From Paralithodes platypus (taxonomy: Eukaryota; Arthropoda; Malacostraca; Decapoda; Lithodidae): a stretch of DNA of 64,000 nt. Where the stretch lies: NCBI GenBank assembly GCA_032716605.1, contig CM064509.1, positions 35,435,618 through 35,499,617 on the forward strand, written 5' to 3'. This document shows positions 49,035-60,639 of this stretch, in pieces (the stretch's first letter is position 1; each line of letters begins with the position of its first letter). The translations under genes were made by a program, and so were the position numbers. The notes under the pieces were generated by a model, which ran no database searches, had not been told where the DNA came from, and saw only the letters and a program-made list of their open reading frames with translations.

Positions 49035-49712
49035 TCGACCACAATTTAGTGGACAAAAAACCCCTCACCGATCCGAAAGTGGTAAGGGTATTGTTTGGCC
49101 ACTTCGGGATTAATTATATACGACCCCCCTTTTTTTTTATTTATTTATTTATAACCGTACTTTCCGCCGTCACACGTGTGAATAGTGTGGTAGTTTATTG
49201 GGTTACCTTTGTTTAACCAGAAAACGCGTTACTCTGGACGTGATGAGTTTAACAAAAAATAAAGAGACAAAAACCATCTTGCCTATCTATCTAGTGGTCG
49301 TATCGGCTAAAAAATATACTTACTTACCACATTCGGAGCGACAAAAAACACACTTTGTCTATTATCTATCTATCGTAGTAACGTTTGTCCGGAAGTGATG
49401 GCGGGAAAACCACACACACACACACACCATTATCTATGTGCCTCACCATATATACTGCCTTAGTCTCCTACGCGCCGTCGTCGCCACCACAACCTCACCC
49501 CTACCCAACTCAGGTTTGAATCCTCAAGAGGGGAAGATCACCCACCTCGCTTTTCATTAAATTAAGATATACTATTATTATATCTTTAACTATTTTCAGT
49601 AAATTATTACACAATTAATAGTATTTTTACAGATAGTGAACGAATAAATCTGTGAAAAAGTTGTCCTCTTCAAACATGGTATTTATTCTATTACCATACA
49701 GGAAACATCATA
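49035..49712. promoter_or_regulatory. 5' spacer of glycoprotein copy A with probable leader intron
   Basis: Contains array modules (TTTAACCAGAAAAC near 49215; ACTTACCACATTCGGA near 49320), ATATATA near 49449, and a probable untranslated exon ending CCAACTCAG before GTTTG (49505-49515). An acceptor-like TTACCATACAG lies just before GAAACATCATAATGACC. The same exon-end and acceptor pattern recurs before copies C and E. Confidence 0.5.
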
Positions 49713-50775
49713 ATGACCGGCAGAGACCACCACCTATGTTTGTGTTGGTGGGATTCCTAAGCAGGCCTTGGTGCTGCTGCTGCTGCTACTACTGACCCTG
49801 CTGGTTCCGTGTGCTGCTGGCCGGGCGTGCCCCCGCTTCTTATTTAATAGGGACATTCTCGAAGCCCCACTACCCCTGCCAACCACCGTGCAGTTGATGA
49901 ACGTAGTTGACCTAAATTGGACGACCTATTGGGAGCTGTTGACGGCGAAAGGCCAACCTGTCGCCTGTTTGGTCATGGAGAATTCTGACACCCACAACAC
50001 CATCCGTTCGGCTGGTGTCCGCTGTCTCAATGTCACCAGCTGGGAACACGCAGTTGTCCGGCCTCCATTTTTCTCCGCCTGGATACACGCGGCTGTCCGG
50101 CCTCCAGTTTTTATGGGAGGGGAGTGGAACGATATCCTAACTTTTTTTTCTGACAGCTTCTAATAACAGCTTCACTGTCCAATTGAATCAAAAGGAGGCT
50201 GGCGAACTGACCCAAGATACCAATTTTCCGGTAACTATGGTAGACTGGGTGAATACGAGCCAGGGGGGGCCACAGATTAGGTTCCCCAGCTTTGAGGTTA
50301 TGGATGATGATGGGTGCCTAGCTCTGACAGGGTGTGACAGTGGGTGGAGCCGCCTCAGCCTGGCACCCTCTGCTGATCTCATCCGCCTCTCCCCGAAAGT
50401 CGGAAGTGAGGAAATTACAGTCGCAGTGGCGCTCTCCGACTGTTTCCCCCCCAACTATTATGCCATATACAACAGCACGCACGGAGCCCGAGAGGCACTT
50501 CACCTAAACGTATTTTACTCCCGAGGTTATCACTACCACACTCTCACGGCCGATCTTAACTCCACCACCATCTCTCCATCACGAGGGCACACGATGAACG
50601 GGAGGACTGCTCTGGGTATTGGTACTCGTTGGGTGTCAAGGGTGCGAGGGTGGTTCCTAATTGTGTTTCTAGTAAAGCTGATATTACGGGCACTTCGCTT
50701 TCCGTTACTCTGCTCTCATCCCCAATTAACATACTAAGTTCAATTGTTATAACTAGTGTTATTCTATTATTGTAA
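49713..50775 (+). pseudogene. Secreted/anchored glycoprotein family, copy A (frameshifted)
   Basis: Homologous throughout to the open copy at 53544. The signal-peptide segment is out of frame with the ATG at 49713. Further frame changes occur at an eight-T run near 50142 and near 50590, and the hydrophobic C-terminus ends at TAA 50773-50775. Part of the ectodomain around 50040-50110 contains a short duplicated segment (CGGCCTCCATTTTTC / CGGCCTCCAGTTTTT). The family is not one I recognise. Confidence 0.8.
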
Positions 50776-51305
50776 TTCTGTATTGTGTACATGTTCTAGT
50801 TTGTTTTAGCAATTCTGACAACCGTCCGTCCGTTCGGGGACCAATTAACATACTAAGTTCAATTGTTATACCTAGTGTTATTCTATTATTGTAATTCTGT
50901 ATTGTGTACATGTTCTAGTTGTTTTAGCAATTCTGACACCGTCCGTCCGTTCGGGGACCAATTAACATACTAAGTTCAATTGTTATAACTAGTGTTATTC
51001 TATTATTGTAATTCTGTATTGTGTACATGTTCTAGTTGTTTTAGCAATTCTGACACCGTCCGTCCGTTCGGGGACCAATTAACATACTAAGTTCAATTGT
51101 TATAACTAGTGTTATTCTATTATTGTAATTCTGTATTGTGTACATGTTCTAGTTGTTTTAAGCAATTCTGACACCGTCCGTCCGTCCGTTCGGGGACCAA
51201 ATTACATACTAAGTTCAATTGTTATAACTAGTGTTATTCTATTATTGTAATTCTGTATTGTGTACATGTTCTAGTTGTTTTAGCAATTCTGACACCGTCC
51301 GTCCG
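50722..51305 (+). repeat. ~118-bp tandem repeat made from the 3' end of copy A
   Basis: Five units starting at 50722, 50841, 50958, 51075 and 51197, each beginning CCAATTAACATACTAAGTTC and ending TCCGTCCGTTCGGGGA. The first unit encodes the membrane-anchoring C-terminus of copy A and its stop codon; the others repeat that coding end plus 3' UTR. Confidence 0.95.
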
Positions 51306-51475
51306 CCTCCCTTTTTTTGTCCCGGGGGAGGAGTGATACAATATCTTCACTTTCTTTTTGATATCTGTACTGTGAATCTGGTGAACTAACCCAAGAAACT
51401 AATTTGCGAGTAACTGTGGCGAGGTGGTCACACAACCACGGTCAATCTTAAAACTCCGAGGCACACCACGTCATT
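51306..51475 (+). pseudogene. Glycoprotein family fragment, copy B
   Basis: Remnant matching two ectodomain blocks of the family (CAATATCTTCACTTTCTTT and GAACTAACCCAAGAAACTAA), with ~50 bases deleted between them and everything else missing. Confidence 0.75.
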
Positions 51476-52041
51476 CGATTATTGTTTACTATCCATTTTG
51501 GTTCTGCAACAAATCTTTTTAACCGACCCTTTAGCGGGCAAATGAATTTGCGGTATACCCGACGGTGTTATTACCATCCAGGAGGGATACGGCCCTTTAT
51601 TTTTGATTTAGAGCCGTACTACTCACACCTATGTGCACTGTGGTATGATTTGTTTTCCAATAAAATGTATTTAACCAGAACAATTAGTTTCGTTTTCCAC
51701 CTTGCCAGCTCTCTCTCTTTACGTAAGTAATATTATTTTGGTCAAGTCAATCTTACTTTAGCTAGCCTAGTTTTTAGTTAAAAAGCCCCGTTTATATATC
51801 TCATGTCTTGCACATGTGACGAAGATGTGAGTGGTACGGCTCTAATAAAAACCAAAAAGGTGGCCAAACAAAAAATTACTTACCACATTGTCTTACTATC
51901 TATTCATCTATCGTAGTAACGTTTATCTTGTTTGTCGACACACACACCTATATGCCTTAGTGATCTAGTAACGCACACCCGCCCGCACCAACTCAGGTTC
52001 GACGGTGTTTTATAACCATGCTGTAATTTACAGGAAACATC
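51476..52041. other. Spacer between copies B and C
   Basis: Carries the 3' module (CCAATAAAATGTATTTAACC at 51658), a spacer module homologous to the satellite (51733-51800), and near 52000 a CACCAACTCAG/GTTCG donor-like site with the acceptor TGTAATTTACAG ending at 52033. Confidence 0.6.
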
Positions 52042-53026
52042 ATGATGACCGGCAGAGGTGGGGTTCCTCCTAAGCAGTCCTTGGTCCTCCTGCTGCTGAC
52101 CCTGCTGGTTCCGCCGTATGCTGGCCAGGTGTGTCCCATTCTCTTATCGGGGGACAGTCTCAAAGCCCCATTACCGCTACCAATCACCGTGCAATTGTTC
52201 CCTGTGAGACATAACCCAAGGTGGATGGTCTATTGGGAGCTGTTGACAGCGGAGGGCTCGCCAGCTGCCTGTTTGGTCATGGATAATTCTCCCATCGGCA
52301 ATACCATCCATTCGGCTGGTGTCGGCTGTCTCAATGTCACCAGCTGGGAACACGCGGCTGTAGGGCCTCCATTTGCCTTTGGGGAGTGGCACAATATCTT
52401 CACTTTCTTTCTGACAGCTTCTAGCAACAGCTTCACTGTCCAGCTGAATCAAAAGGAGGTTGGCGAACTAACCCAAGAAACCAAATTTGAGAGTCACTAT
52501 GGTAGACCGGGTGAACACGACCTATGGGGGACCAACGATTAGGTTCCACAGCTTTGAGGTCATGGATAATGGGTGCCTAGCTCTGACAGAGTGTGACAAT
52601 GGGTGGAGCCGCCTCAGCCTGGCGCCCTCTGATCTCATCCGACTCTCCGCGGAGGCCGGAAGTGAGAAAATTTTAGTCAAAGTGTCTCTCTCCTTCTGTT
52701 TCCCCTACCCTAATTATGCCATATACAGCACGCATGGAACCCGAGAGGCACTTCACTTCAACTTAACTTACTCCCGAGGTGATCACTACCACACTCTCAC
52801 GGCCGATCTTAACTCCAACACCATTCTCTCCATCACGAGTGTACGCAAGGGACAACGGGATGACTGCTCTGGGCATTGGTACTCGTTGGGTGTCAAGGGT
52901 GCGAGGATCATTCCTAATTGTGTTTCTAGTCAAGCTGGTATTTCGCTTTCCGCTATTCTGCTCTCATCCCCAATTAGCATTCTAGCTAGAAGATTATCCA
53001 TTTTATTTCTGCAACAAATCTTTTAG
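52042..53026 (+). pseudogene. Glycoprotein family, copy C (one frameshift)
   Basis: ATGATGACCGGC start and an intact signal-peptide region. The ectodomain is open to ~52485, then a one-base change in the CCAAATTTGAGAGTC region shifts to the second frame, which is open to TAG 53026. Otherwise collinear with copy D, including the Cys positions and NVTS glycosylation site. Confidence 0.8.
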
Positions 53027-53543
53027 CGGGCAAAATAATGACCTTATGGGGATATTTGATTGACAACCCTGGACACTGAACCCCCTTGTGGGGGGGGGGG
53101 GGGGGGGGGGGAATACGGCCTGCACTGATTTTGTTTTGACAATAAACTGTATTAACCAGAAAATTCGTTTCATTTCCCACCTTACCAGCCCTCTTTATGT
53201 AAACTTTTTGGAGAAAATATTATGTTGGTCAAGTAATTGATAATATATGGCTAGAAAAAAGTTTATTGAAAACAAAATCATACCACACACACACACACAC
53301 ACACGTGACGGAGGTGTGAGTAGTATACGCCTCTAAATAAAAAAAAAGGGTGGCCGTATAGGCTAAACAACAAATACCTTACTTACCACATTCGGATCGG
53401 GTAATAAGTCCCACAGTAATCCGCAGCCGCACGAATCCTCCGGGGGGGGAGATTACCCACTTTCATTGGGAGGTTTAAATAAAATATATTAGTAGTGCTC
53501 CTCCTAAAATATATGGTGTTTATAACCATGCTGTAATTTACAG

Positions 53544-54527
53544 ATGGCCGGCAGAGATCCTGGAGGTGGGATTCCTCCTAAGCAGTCCTTGGTCCTCCTG
53601 CTACTGACCCTGTTGGTTCCGCCATATGCTGCTGGCCAGGCGTGTCCCATTCTCTTATCGGGGGACAGTCTCAAAGCCCCATTACCGCTACCAATCACCC
53701 TACAATTGATACCTAAATGGCATACCTCAAGGTGGACGGTCTATTGGGAGCTGTTGACAGCGGAGGGCTCGCCAGCGGCCTGTTTGGTCATGGATAATTC
53801 TTTCTTCAACAACAACACCATCCGTTCGGCCGGTGTCGGCTGTCTCAATGTCACCAGCTGGGAACACGCGGCTGTAGGGCCTCCATTTATCCTAGGGGAG
53901 TGGTTCGAATTCTTCACTTTCTTTCTGACAGCTTCAAGCAACAGCTTCACTGTCCAGCTGAATCAAAAGGAGGCTGGCGAACTAACCCAAGCAACCGTGT
54001 CGCGAGTAACTATGGTAGACCGGGTGAACATGACCGATGGGGGACCAACGATTAGGTTCTCCAAACTTGAGGTCACGGATGATGATGATGGATGCCTAGC
54101 TCCGATAGGGTGTGAATGGGGATGGAGCCACCTCAGCCTGGCGCCCTCTGATCTCATCCGACTCGCCCCGGAAGCCGGAAGTGAGGAAATTGTAGTCACA
54201 GTGTCGCTCGCCCTCTGTTTCCCCGACCCTATTTATGCCATATACAACACGCATGGAACCCGAGAGACACTTCACCTAAACCTGACTTACTCGCAAAGTG
54301 ATAGTTTCCACACTCTCACGGCCGATATTAACTCCAACACCATTCTCTCCATCGCGGGTGTACGCAACGGACAACGGGACGACTGCTCTAGGGATTGGTA
54401 CTTTTTGGGTGTCAAGGGTGCGAGGGTCATTCCTAATTGTGTTTCTAGTAAAGCTGGTGGTACAATGGGTAATTTGCTGCTCTACATTAGAAGATTATTC
54501 ATTTTATTTCTGCAACACACCATTTAA
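53544..54527 (+). CDS. Glycoprotein family, copy D (fully open)
   Basis: 327 codons, the only copy open end to end. Residues ~14-32 form a signal peptide (SLVLLLLTLLVPPYAAG). The ectodomain of ~260 residues has about eight cysteines and N-glycosylation motifs (NNT, NVT, NMT, NLT) and is probably beta-rich, with two blocks: one around YWELLTAEG to FTVQLNQKE, the second from DGCLAP to the C-terminal Cys (PNCVSS). The C-terminus is short and hydrophobic but contains RR, unlike the smoother tails of F and G. A TTTACAG acceptor-like site abuts the ATG. Faint layout resemblance to Methyltransf_FA-type beta domains is not strong enough to assign. Confidence 0.8.
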   Translation: MAGRDPGGGIPPKQSLVLLLLTLLVPPYAAGQACPILLSGDSLKAPLPLPITLQLIPKWHTSRWTVYWELLTAEGSPAACLVMDNSFFNNNTIRSAGVGCLNVTSWEHAAVGPPFILGEWFEFFTFFLTASSNSFTVQLNQKEAGELTQATVSRVTMVDRVNMTDGGPTIRFSKLEVTDDDDGCLAPIGCEWGWSHLSLAPSDLIRLAPEAGSEEIVVTVSLALCFPDPIYAIYNTHGTRETLHLNLTYSQSDSFHTLTADINSNTILSIAGVRNGQRDDCSRDWYFLGVKGARVIPNCVSSKAGGTMGNLLLYIRRLFILFLQHTI

Positions 54528-54579
54528 CCAACCCTTTAGCGGGCAAATGACCTTGCGACAACCCTGGATACTGAACGAA

Positions 54580-55177
54580 CCTTCCTTTTGTTTTGACAAT
54601 AAACTGTATTTAACCAGAAAATTCGTTTCATTCTTTATGTAAACTTTTTGGAGAAAATATTATGTTGGGGGGGATTAATTGATAATACATCTCATGTCTT
54701 GGCTAGAAAAAAGTTTATTGTAAAAAAAAAAAATCATACCACATACACTTGACGAGGTGTGGATCTAAATACCCAAAACAAAAAGTGGCCGTATAGGCTT
54801 TAAATCCTTACTTACCACATTCGGATCCGCTAAAGGGTTAATTAACCCTGACGCAATTTTGAGGACATCGGGGGTATTTCTGCTGTGGGCAGAAAACTAA
54901 TTTTGGAGAGGTATTGAGAGAATTATTATTGCTAATCTGGCAACCTCTGGGTTATAAAAAAAAATGATGGCGGGTAAGTCACACACACACACATATTATA
55001 TCTGTGAGCTTTTTAGTTAGTGGTGTGTCTCCTTCACATCTAGTAACGCGCCGCCGCCGCACCAACTCAGGTTCGGGGAAAAGATCACCCACTTTCATTG
55101 GGAGGGTTAAATAAAATATATTATAGTGCTCCTCATAATAAATAATTATAACCATGCTGTAATTTCCAGGAAACATC
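54580..55177. other. Spacer between copies D and E
   Basis: 3' module with CAATAAACTGTATTTAACCA near 54596, the TTTATGTAAACTTTTTGGAG module, the AAGTTTATTG/AATCATACCACA module, and a leader exon ending CACCAACTCAG before GTTCGG (about 55070). Confidence 0.6.
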
Positions 55178-56276
55178 ATGATGACCGGCAGAGATCCTGG
55201 AGGTGGGATTCCTCCTAAGCAGGCCTTGGTCCTCCTCCTCCTACTGACCCTGCTGGTTCCGTGTGCTGGCCAGACGTGTCCAGAGGGATAGTCTCGAATC
55301 CCCACTACCGCTGCCAATCGCCGTGCAGTTGGAGCTGAGTAATTACCCAACGTGGACTACCTATTGGGAGCTGTTGACAGCGGAGGGCGAACCAGTCGCC
55401 TGTTTGGTCATGGAGGCCTCATCTGACACCATCACCACCATCCGTTCAGCTGGTGGCGGCTGTCTCAATGTCACCAGCTGGGACCACGCGGCTGTCTGGC
55501 CGCCATTTGTCCGAGGGGGAGAGAAGTGGTACAATCTCTTCACTTTTTTTCTGACAGCTTCTAACAACAGCTTCACTGCCCAGTTGAATCAAAAGGAGTC
55601 TGGCGAACTGACCCAAGAAACCATTTTGCGAGTAACTATGGTAAACCGGGTGAACACGACCTCTGGGGGACCAAAGATTAGGTTCCCCAACCTTGAGATC
55701 ATGGATGATGATGATGGATGCCTAGCTCTGACAGAGTGTGACAACGGGTGGAGCTACCTCAGCCTGGCACCCGCTGATCTCATCCGACTCTCCCCGGAAA
55801 ACGTTGAGGAAATTGTAATCAAAGTGTCGCTCTCCACCTGTTTCCCCACATACAATATAGCCGTGTACAGCACGCGTGGAACCCAAGAGGCACTTCACTT
55901 CAACGTAACTTACTCCCGAGGTGATCGCTACCACACTCTCACGGCCGATCTTAACTCCAACACCACCATTCTCTCCGTCACGAGGGAACACCACGGAGAG
56001 AAAGACTGCTCTGGGGATTGGTATTTGTTGGGTGTCAATGGGGCGAAGGTCGTTCCTAATTGTGTTTCTAGTAAAGCTACTATTATTACGGGTAATTCGC
56101 TTTCCATTATTCTGCTCTCATCCCCAATTAGTGTAATAATTTCAATTGTTTTATCTAGTACAATATGGGGATATTTGCGACAACCCGGTGTGCCCGGTGA
56201 AACTGGCCACTTGGAGTATACGGCCGTACTCACACATGTGTGGTATAATTTTGTTTTGTTTTACAATAAACTGTAG
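55178..56276 (+). pseudogene. Glycoprotein family, copy E (signal peptide out of frame)
   Basis: The start ATGATGACC and signal segment (LVLLLLLTLLVPCAG) are intact, but a ~14-base deletion after the first Cys (near 55283) puts the ectodomain in another frame, open from there to TAG 56276. The C-terminus has a hydrophobic anchor followed by a ~30-residue tail absent from the other copies. Confidence 0.8.
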
Positions 56277-56611
56277 TATTTAACCAGAAAATTTGTTTTG
56301 TTTTGTTTCCACCTCTATATTTTTGGAGAAACCAGGCTATATACCGTTATATATCTTTGTGTTTGTGAAAATATTATTTCGGAAAATATATAGGGTTATT
56401 GAGTCAAGAAACGAGTTTTCTGGAGGGGTGGTCGAAGCGGCGAGAAAATTACTCGTACATTCGGATCTGCTAAAGGGTTAAACAAAATCATCATCATATC
56501 TTGGTGTGGTGTCTCCTTCGCATCTAGCTGGTAACGTGCCGCAACCGTAGGCCCCCCCCCCAAAAAAAATATATATATAAACAAAAATATATCTATATAA
56601 ACATGTTTAAT
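56277..56611. other. Spacer with half of an inverted duplication
   Basis: Array modules (GGAGAAACCAGGCTATA near 56323, CGAGTTTTCTGG near 56410, CTCCTTCGCATCTAG near 56510). From ~56570 the sequence is part of an inverted copy of the 3' flank of the Na+/K+-ATPase beta-like gene. Confidence 0.6.
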
Positions 56612-57262
56612 TTAGTAAAAAAAACACCAGTTAATTAGTCTTTTTTTTAATCCGAATAAGTTACATAAAAAAGTGCATTCTGTTAAAGGGTAATTTCCGC
56701 AAATAAGGCCATTTAAGGACAAATAAGGCCATTTACCCGCTAAATACTGTAAAAAAAAACACAGTATGGCTCTAAATAAAAACAAAAAGGGCCTGAATAA
56801 ACAAACCCCCGGAGGCTCCGTGGGTTGTCGATCGGCCTCGGCCTCGATGGTGACACCGTCGGGGGTAGTTTCGCCGACACCGGCCGCCGCCGACATCTTT
56901 GTGATGATAGGGTTGCAGATCTGTTCAATTTGTGTCTGCCTGCGTGTATACTCTGCCATTTCGACCACCCGTGAGGTATCCAACCACTTGACGGTATCGC
57001 CACAGGCTTCCATTATCTTATTACGGTCCTCCTCCTCCTCTAAGTTAGCCGCGGTACGCATCACGTTGAAGCAATAGGATTGCAGCGCATTCTTGGCATA
57101 TGCGCGATCCCTCTTCTTCTCATCTTCATATTTGTACTGCTTGGCATCCTGCACCATGCGCTCGATCTCCCCCTTGCTGAGACGTCCCCTGTCATTGGTG
57201 ATTGTAATCTTGCTCTCTTTACCCGTCGACTCGATCCCAGCAGACACATTGAGTATACCGCA
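56612..57262 (-). pseudogene. HSP70 C-terminal fragment
   Basis: Reverse-strand homology to cytosolic HSP70 from the end of the substrate-binding beta domain through the helical lid: GILNVSA, STGKESKITITNDRGRLS, EIERMVQDA, KNALQSYCFN, WLD and CNPIITK (57262 to about 56872). The ATPase domain and most of the beta domain are missing, and there is no EEVD terminus; the ORF instead runs into unrelated sequence ending at 56612. Its 5' edge abuts the truncated start of glycoprotein copy F, so a rearrangement joined the two. Diverged at many lid positions. Confidence 0.88.
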
Positions 57263-57269
57263 GAGGCAG

Positions 57270-58217
57270 AGACTGTTCTGGAGGTGGGATTCCTTATCTG
57301 TCCTTGGTCCTGCTGCTACTGACCCTGGTGGTTCCGTGTGCTGGCCAGACGTGTCGCGTCCTCCTATCAGATGACAGTCTCAAAGCCCCCCTACCGCTGC
57401 CAATTGCCATACAATTGCAGCCTCGGCCTCTGTACCCAAAATGAATGACCTATTGGGAGCTGTTGACGGTGGAGGGCGGCGAGCCAGCTGCCTGTTTGGT
57501 CATGGGGGCATCTCGTGGCACCAACAACAACACCATCCGTTCAGCTGGTGTCGGCTGTCTCAATGTCGCCAGCTGGGAAAACGAGGTTGTCTGGCCGGAG
57601 TCACTTTCTTTCTGAAAGCTTCTGACAAAGGCTTCACTGTCCAGCTGAATCAAAAGGAGTCTGGCGAACTGACCCAAGAAACCATTTTCCCAGTAACTGT
57701 GGTAGACCGGGTGAACACGACCTTTGGGGGACCAAAGATTAAGTTCCCCGACTTTGAGGTCATGGATGATGGGTGCCTAGCACTGACAGAGTGGTGTGAC
57801 AGTGGGTGGAGTTACCTCAAACTGGCGCCCTCTACCGATCTCATCCGACTCTCCCCGGAAGACGTTGAGGAAATTATAGTCGCAGTGGCGCTCCCCAAGT
57901 GTTTCTCCGGCTACCATTATGCCATGTACAATACACATGGAACCCGAGAGATAATTCACTTCAACGTAACTTACTCCCGAGATGATACCTACGACACTCT
58001 GACGGCCGATTTCAACTCCCACACCATTCTCTCCATCATGACGGCACACTACGGATACCGTAACTGCTCTGGGGATTTGTACTTGTTAAGTGTCAATGGT
58101 GCGAGGGTCATTCCTAATTGTCTTTCTAGTAAAGTCAATTCGCTTTCCGCTATTCTGCTCTCATCCCCAATTAGCACACTAAGTATAGCTAGCGTTACTC
58201 TATTATTCGCATTTTAG
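57270..58217 (+). pseudogene. Glycoprotein family, copy F (start lost, one nonsense codon)
   Basis: Begins inside the signal-peptide coding region without the usual ATGACCGGC start, directly after the HSP70 fragment. An in-frame TGA (near 57441, where copy G has TGG) precedes a clean 258-codon frame ending at TAG 58217. The C-terminus is a hydrophobic tail ending without charged residues (SSPIS, then LSIASVTLLFAF), like a GPI-anchor signal. Confidence 0.8.
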
Positions 58218-58749
58218 CTCATCTCAGTAGGGTCCCGCCGTATTACTCACACCTCCATCACTAATATGGTATGATTGTTTTTTGTTTACAATAAACTGTA
58301 TTTACATTTCCGCCTTGACTCACTCTCTTTATGTAATTATTTTGGGATATACCGCAAGATTGACTTGACCAAAAATAACTGGCGACACCTTGGCTCACTC
58401 TCTTCACGTATTTGGAGAGATTGACTTGATCTAAAAATAAATATTGGCTCACACTCTCTTCACGTAAACTCTCAGGAAAAGAAATTTTGTTTTTTTTGGA
58501 GAGATTGATATTTTCTCCAAAAAGTATTGCATAAACTCTCAGACAAATATTTTTGGGAGAAACCAGGCTATAACCGAAAATTTAGCTAGTGTCTATAAAC
58601 ACTAACCTAGCCTTTCCAGAGAGAGAGAGAGAGAGCTATTTTGGGCCGTGGAAACACGTAAAAGGGGGTGGTGGTCTCGGCGAGCGCTCACACTCGGTCA
58701 GGTTCTCGTCCCGGGAGCATCTGACCAAACTAAACCGGCGTCAGGGGCA
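58218..58749. other. Spacer between copies F and G
   Basis: 3' module with ACAATAAACTGTATTTAC near 58289, several TTTATGTAA / ACGTAAACTCTCAG modules, and a (GA)n near 58620. No gene seen. Confidence 0.6.
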
Positions 58750-59692
58750 ATGACCGGCAGAGACATTCCTGATCTGTCCTTGGTCCTGCTGCTACTGACC
58801 CTGGTGGTTCCGTGTGCTGGCCAGACGTGTAGCGTCCTCCCAGCAGACGGCAGTCTCAAAGCCCCCCTACCGCTGCCAATTGCCATACAATTGCAGCCTC
58901 TGTACCCAAAATGGACGACCTATTGGGAGCTGTTGACGGTGGAGGGCGGCGAGCCAGCTGCCTGTTTGGTCATGGGGGGATTTCGTGACACCAACAACAA
59001 CACCAATCCGTTCAGCTGGTGTCGGCTTTCTCAATGTCACCAGCTTGGAAAACGAGGTTGTCTGGCCTACATATGCCGGAGTCACTTTCTTCCTGAAAGC
59101 TTCTGACAACGGCTTCACTGTCCAGCAGAATCAAAAGGAGTCTGGCGAACTGACCCAAGAAACCATTTTGCCAGTAACTGTGGTAGACCGGGTGAACACG
59201 ACCTTTGGGGGACCAAAGATTAAGTTCCCCGACTTTGAGGTCATGGATGATGGGTGCCTAGCACTGACAGAGTGGTGTGGCGATGAGTGGAGTTGCCTCA
59301 ACCTGGCGCCCTCTACCGATCTCATCCGACTCTCCCCGGAAGATGTTGAGGAAATTACAGTCGGAGTGAAGTTCCCCAAGTGTTTTTACGGCTACCATTA
59401 TGGTATGTACAAAACACAGGGAACCCGAGAGATACTTCACCTCAACGTAACTCACTCCCGAGATGATACCTATGACACTCTGACGGCCGATCTCAACTCT
59501 CACACCATTCTCTCCATCATGACGGCACACCACGGATACCGTAACTGCTTTGCGAATTTGTGCTTGTTAAGTGTCAATGGTGCGAGGGTCATTCCTAATT
59601 GTCTTTCTAGTAAAGTCAATTCGCTTTCCGCTATTCTGCTCTCATCCCCAATTAGCACACTAAGTATAGCTAGTGTTATTCGATTATTCTAA
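58750..59692 (+). pseudogene. Glycoprotein family, copy G (one-base insertion)
   Basis: ATGACCGGCAGAGAC start and a clear signal peptide (LVLLLLTLVVPCAG). One extra A near 59005 shifts the frame; the second frame is open to TAA 59692 with the GPI-like hydrophobic end. Very similar to copy F, so F and G are the youngest pair. The ORF is open upstream of the ATG to 58648, but the family start is at 58750. Confidence 0.82.
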
Positions 59693-60580
59693 AAAATTAT
59701 CCATTTTACTCAGCTCAGTAGGGCCCCATTTTTTTTAGGAGCCGCCGTATTACTCGTGCACTAATGTGGTATAATTTTTTTTTTACAATAAACTGTATTT
59801 AACCAGAAAATTCGTTTCATTTCCGCCTTGACTCACTCTCTTTATGTAAACTTTCAGAACAAATATTTTGGGAGAAACCAGGCTATACCGCAAGATTGAC
59901 TTGACCAAAACAAAAATAGCTGTCGACACCTCACGTAAACAAAAATAATAATAACATTTTTCTCCGCCCAAAAAAAAAACAATATTGTCGACATCTCTTC
60001 ACGTAAACTCTCAGAAAAACATATTTTTGGAGAGATTGACATCTTTCTCTTCACGTAAACTCTCAGAAAAATATTTCGGGAGAAACCAGGCTATAACCGA
60101 AAATTTAGCTAGCTAGCTAGCTAGCTAGCATTTCCTCCACCTTGACTCACAAACTCTCAGAAAAATATTTCGGGGGAGAAACCGAAAATTTAGCTAGCTA
60201 GCATTTCCTCCACCTTGACTCACAAACTCTCAGAAAAATAGTTTGGGAGAAACCAGGCTATACCGGACCAGCTTGACCAAATTTTCTCCAAAATATTGTC
60301 TACATCTTTTTTAGTTAGCCGAGCTCTAAATCCCCGTTTTATGTGTCCACTTTGTGTAAAATCTCAGATTTTTTTTTGTCAAGTCAATTTTTTTTTTAAG
60401 AGAGACAATGAACGGAGGAAGGAAAACACACAGATAAAACAGAAAAGGTCCATGTGCCTAAAGGCATCCTCCATTCATAATCTAGACTAGCCTAGATTTT
60501 AGGGGGATAAAGAAATTAAACTTTTTATTTTTTTATTTTCACACATTGGACACCTTTGTAGTGTCATTTTTTTTTTAAGG
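59693..60580. repeat. Spacer rich in array modules
   Basis: 3' module at 59785-59825, then repeated ACGTAAACTCTCAGAAAA / GGGAGAAACCAGGCTATA units (59845, 60000, 60055, 60150, 60230), a (CTAG)n palindrome at 60110-60130, and 60286-60380, which aligns in reverse complement with the 179-bp satellite unit. Confidence 0.8.
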
Positions 60581-60639
60581 ATATAAATGAAATGGAACAA
60601 ATTAAACTTATATATATATTTATTCTCAGGAACTGTGAA

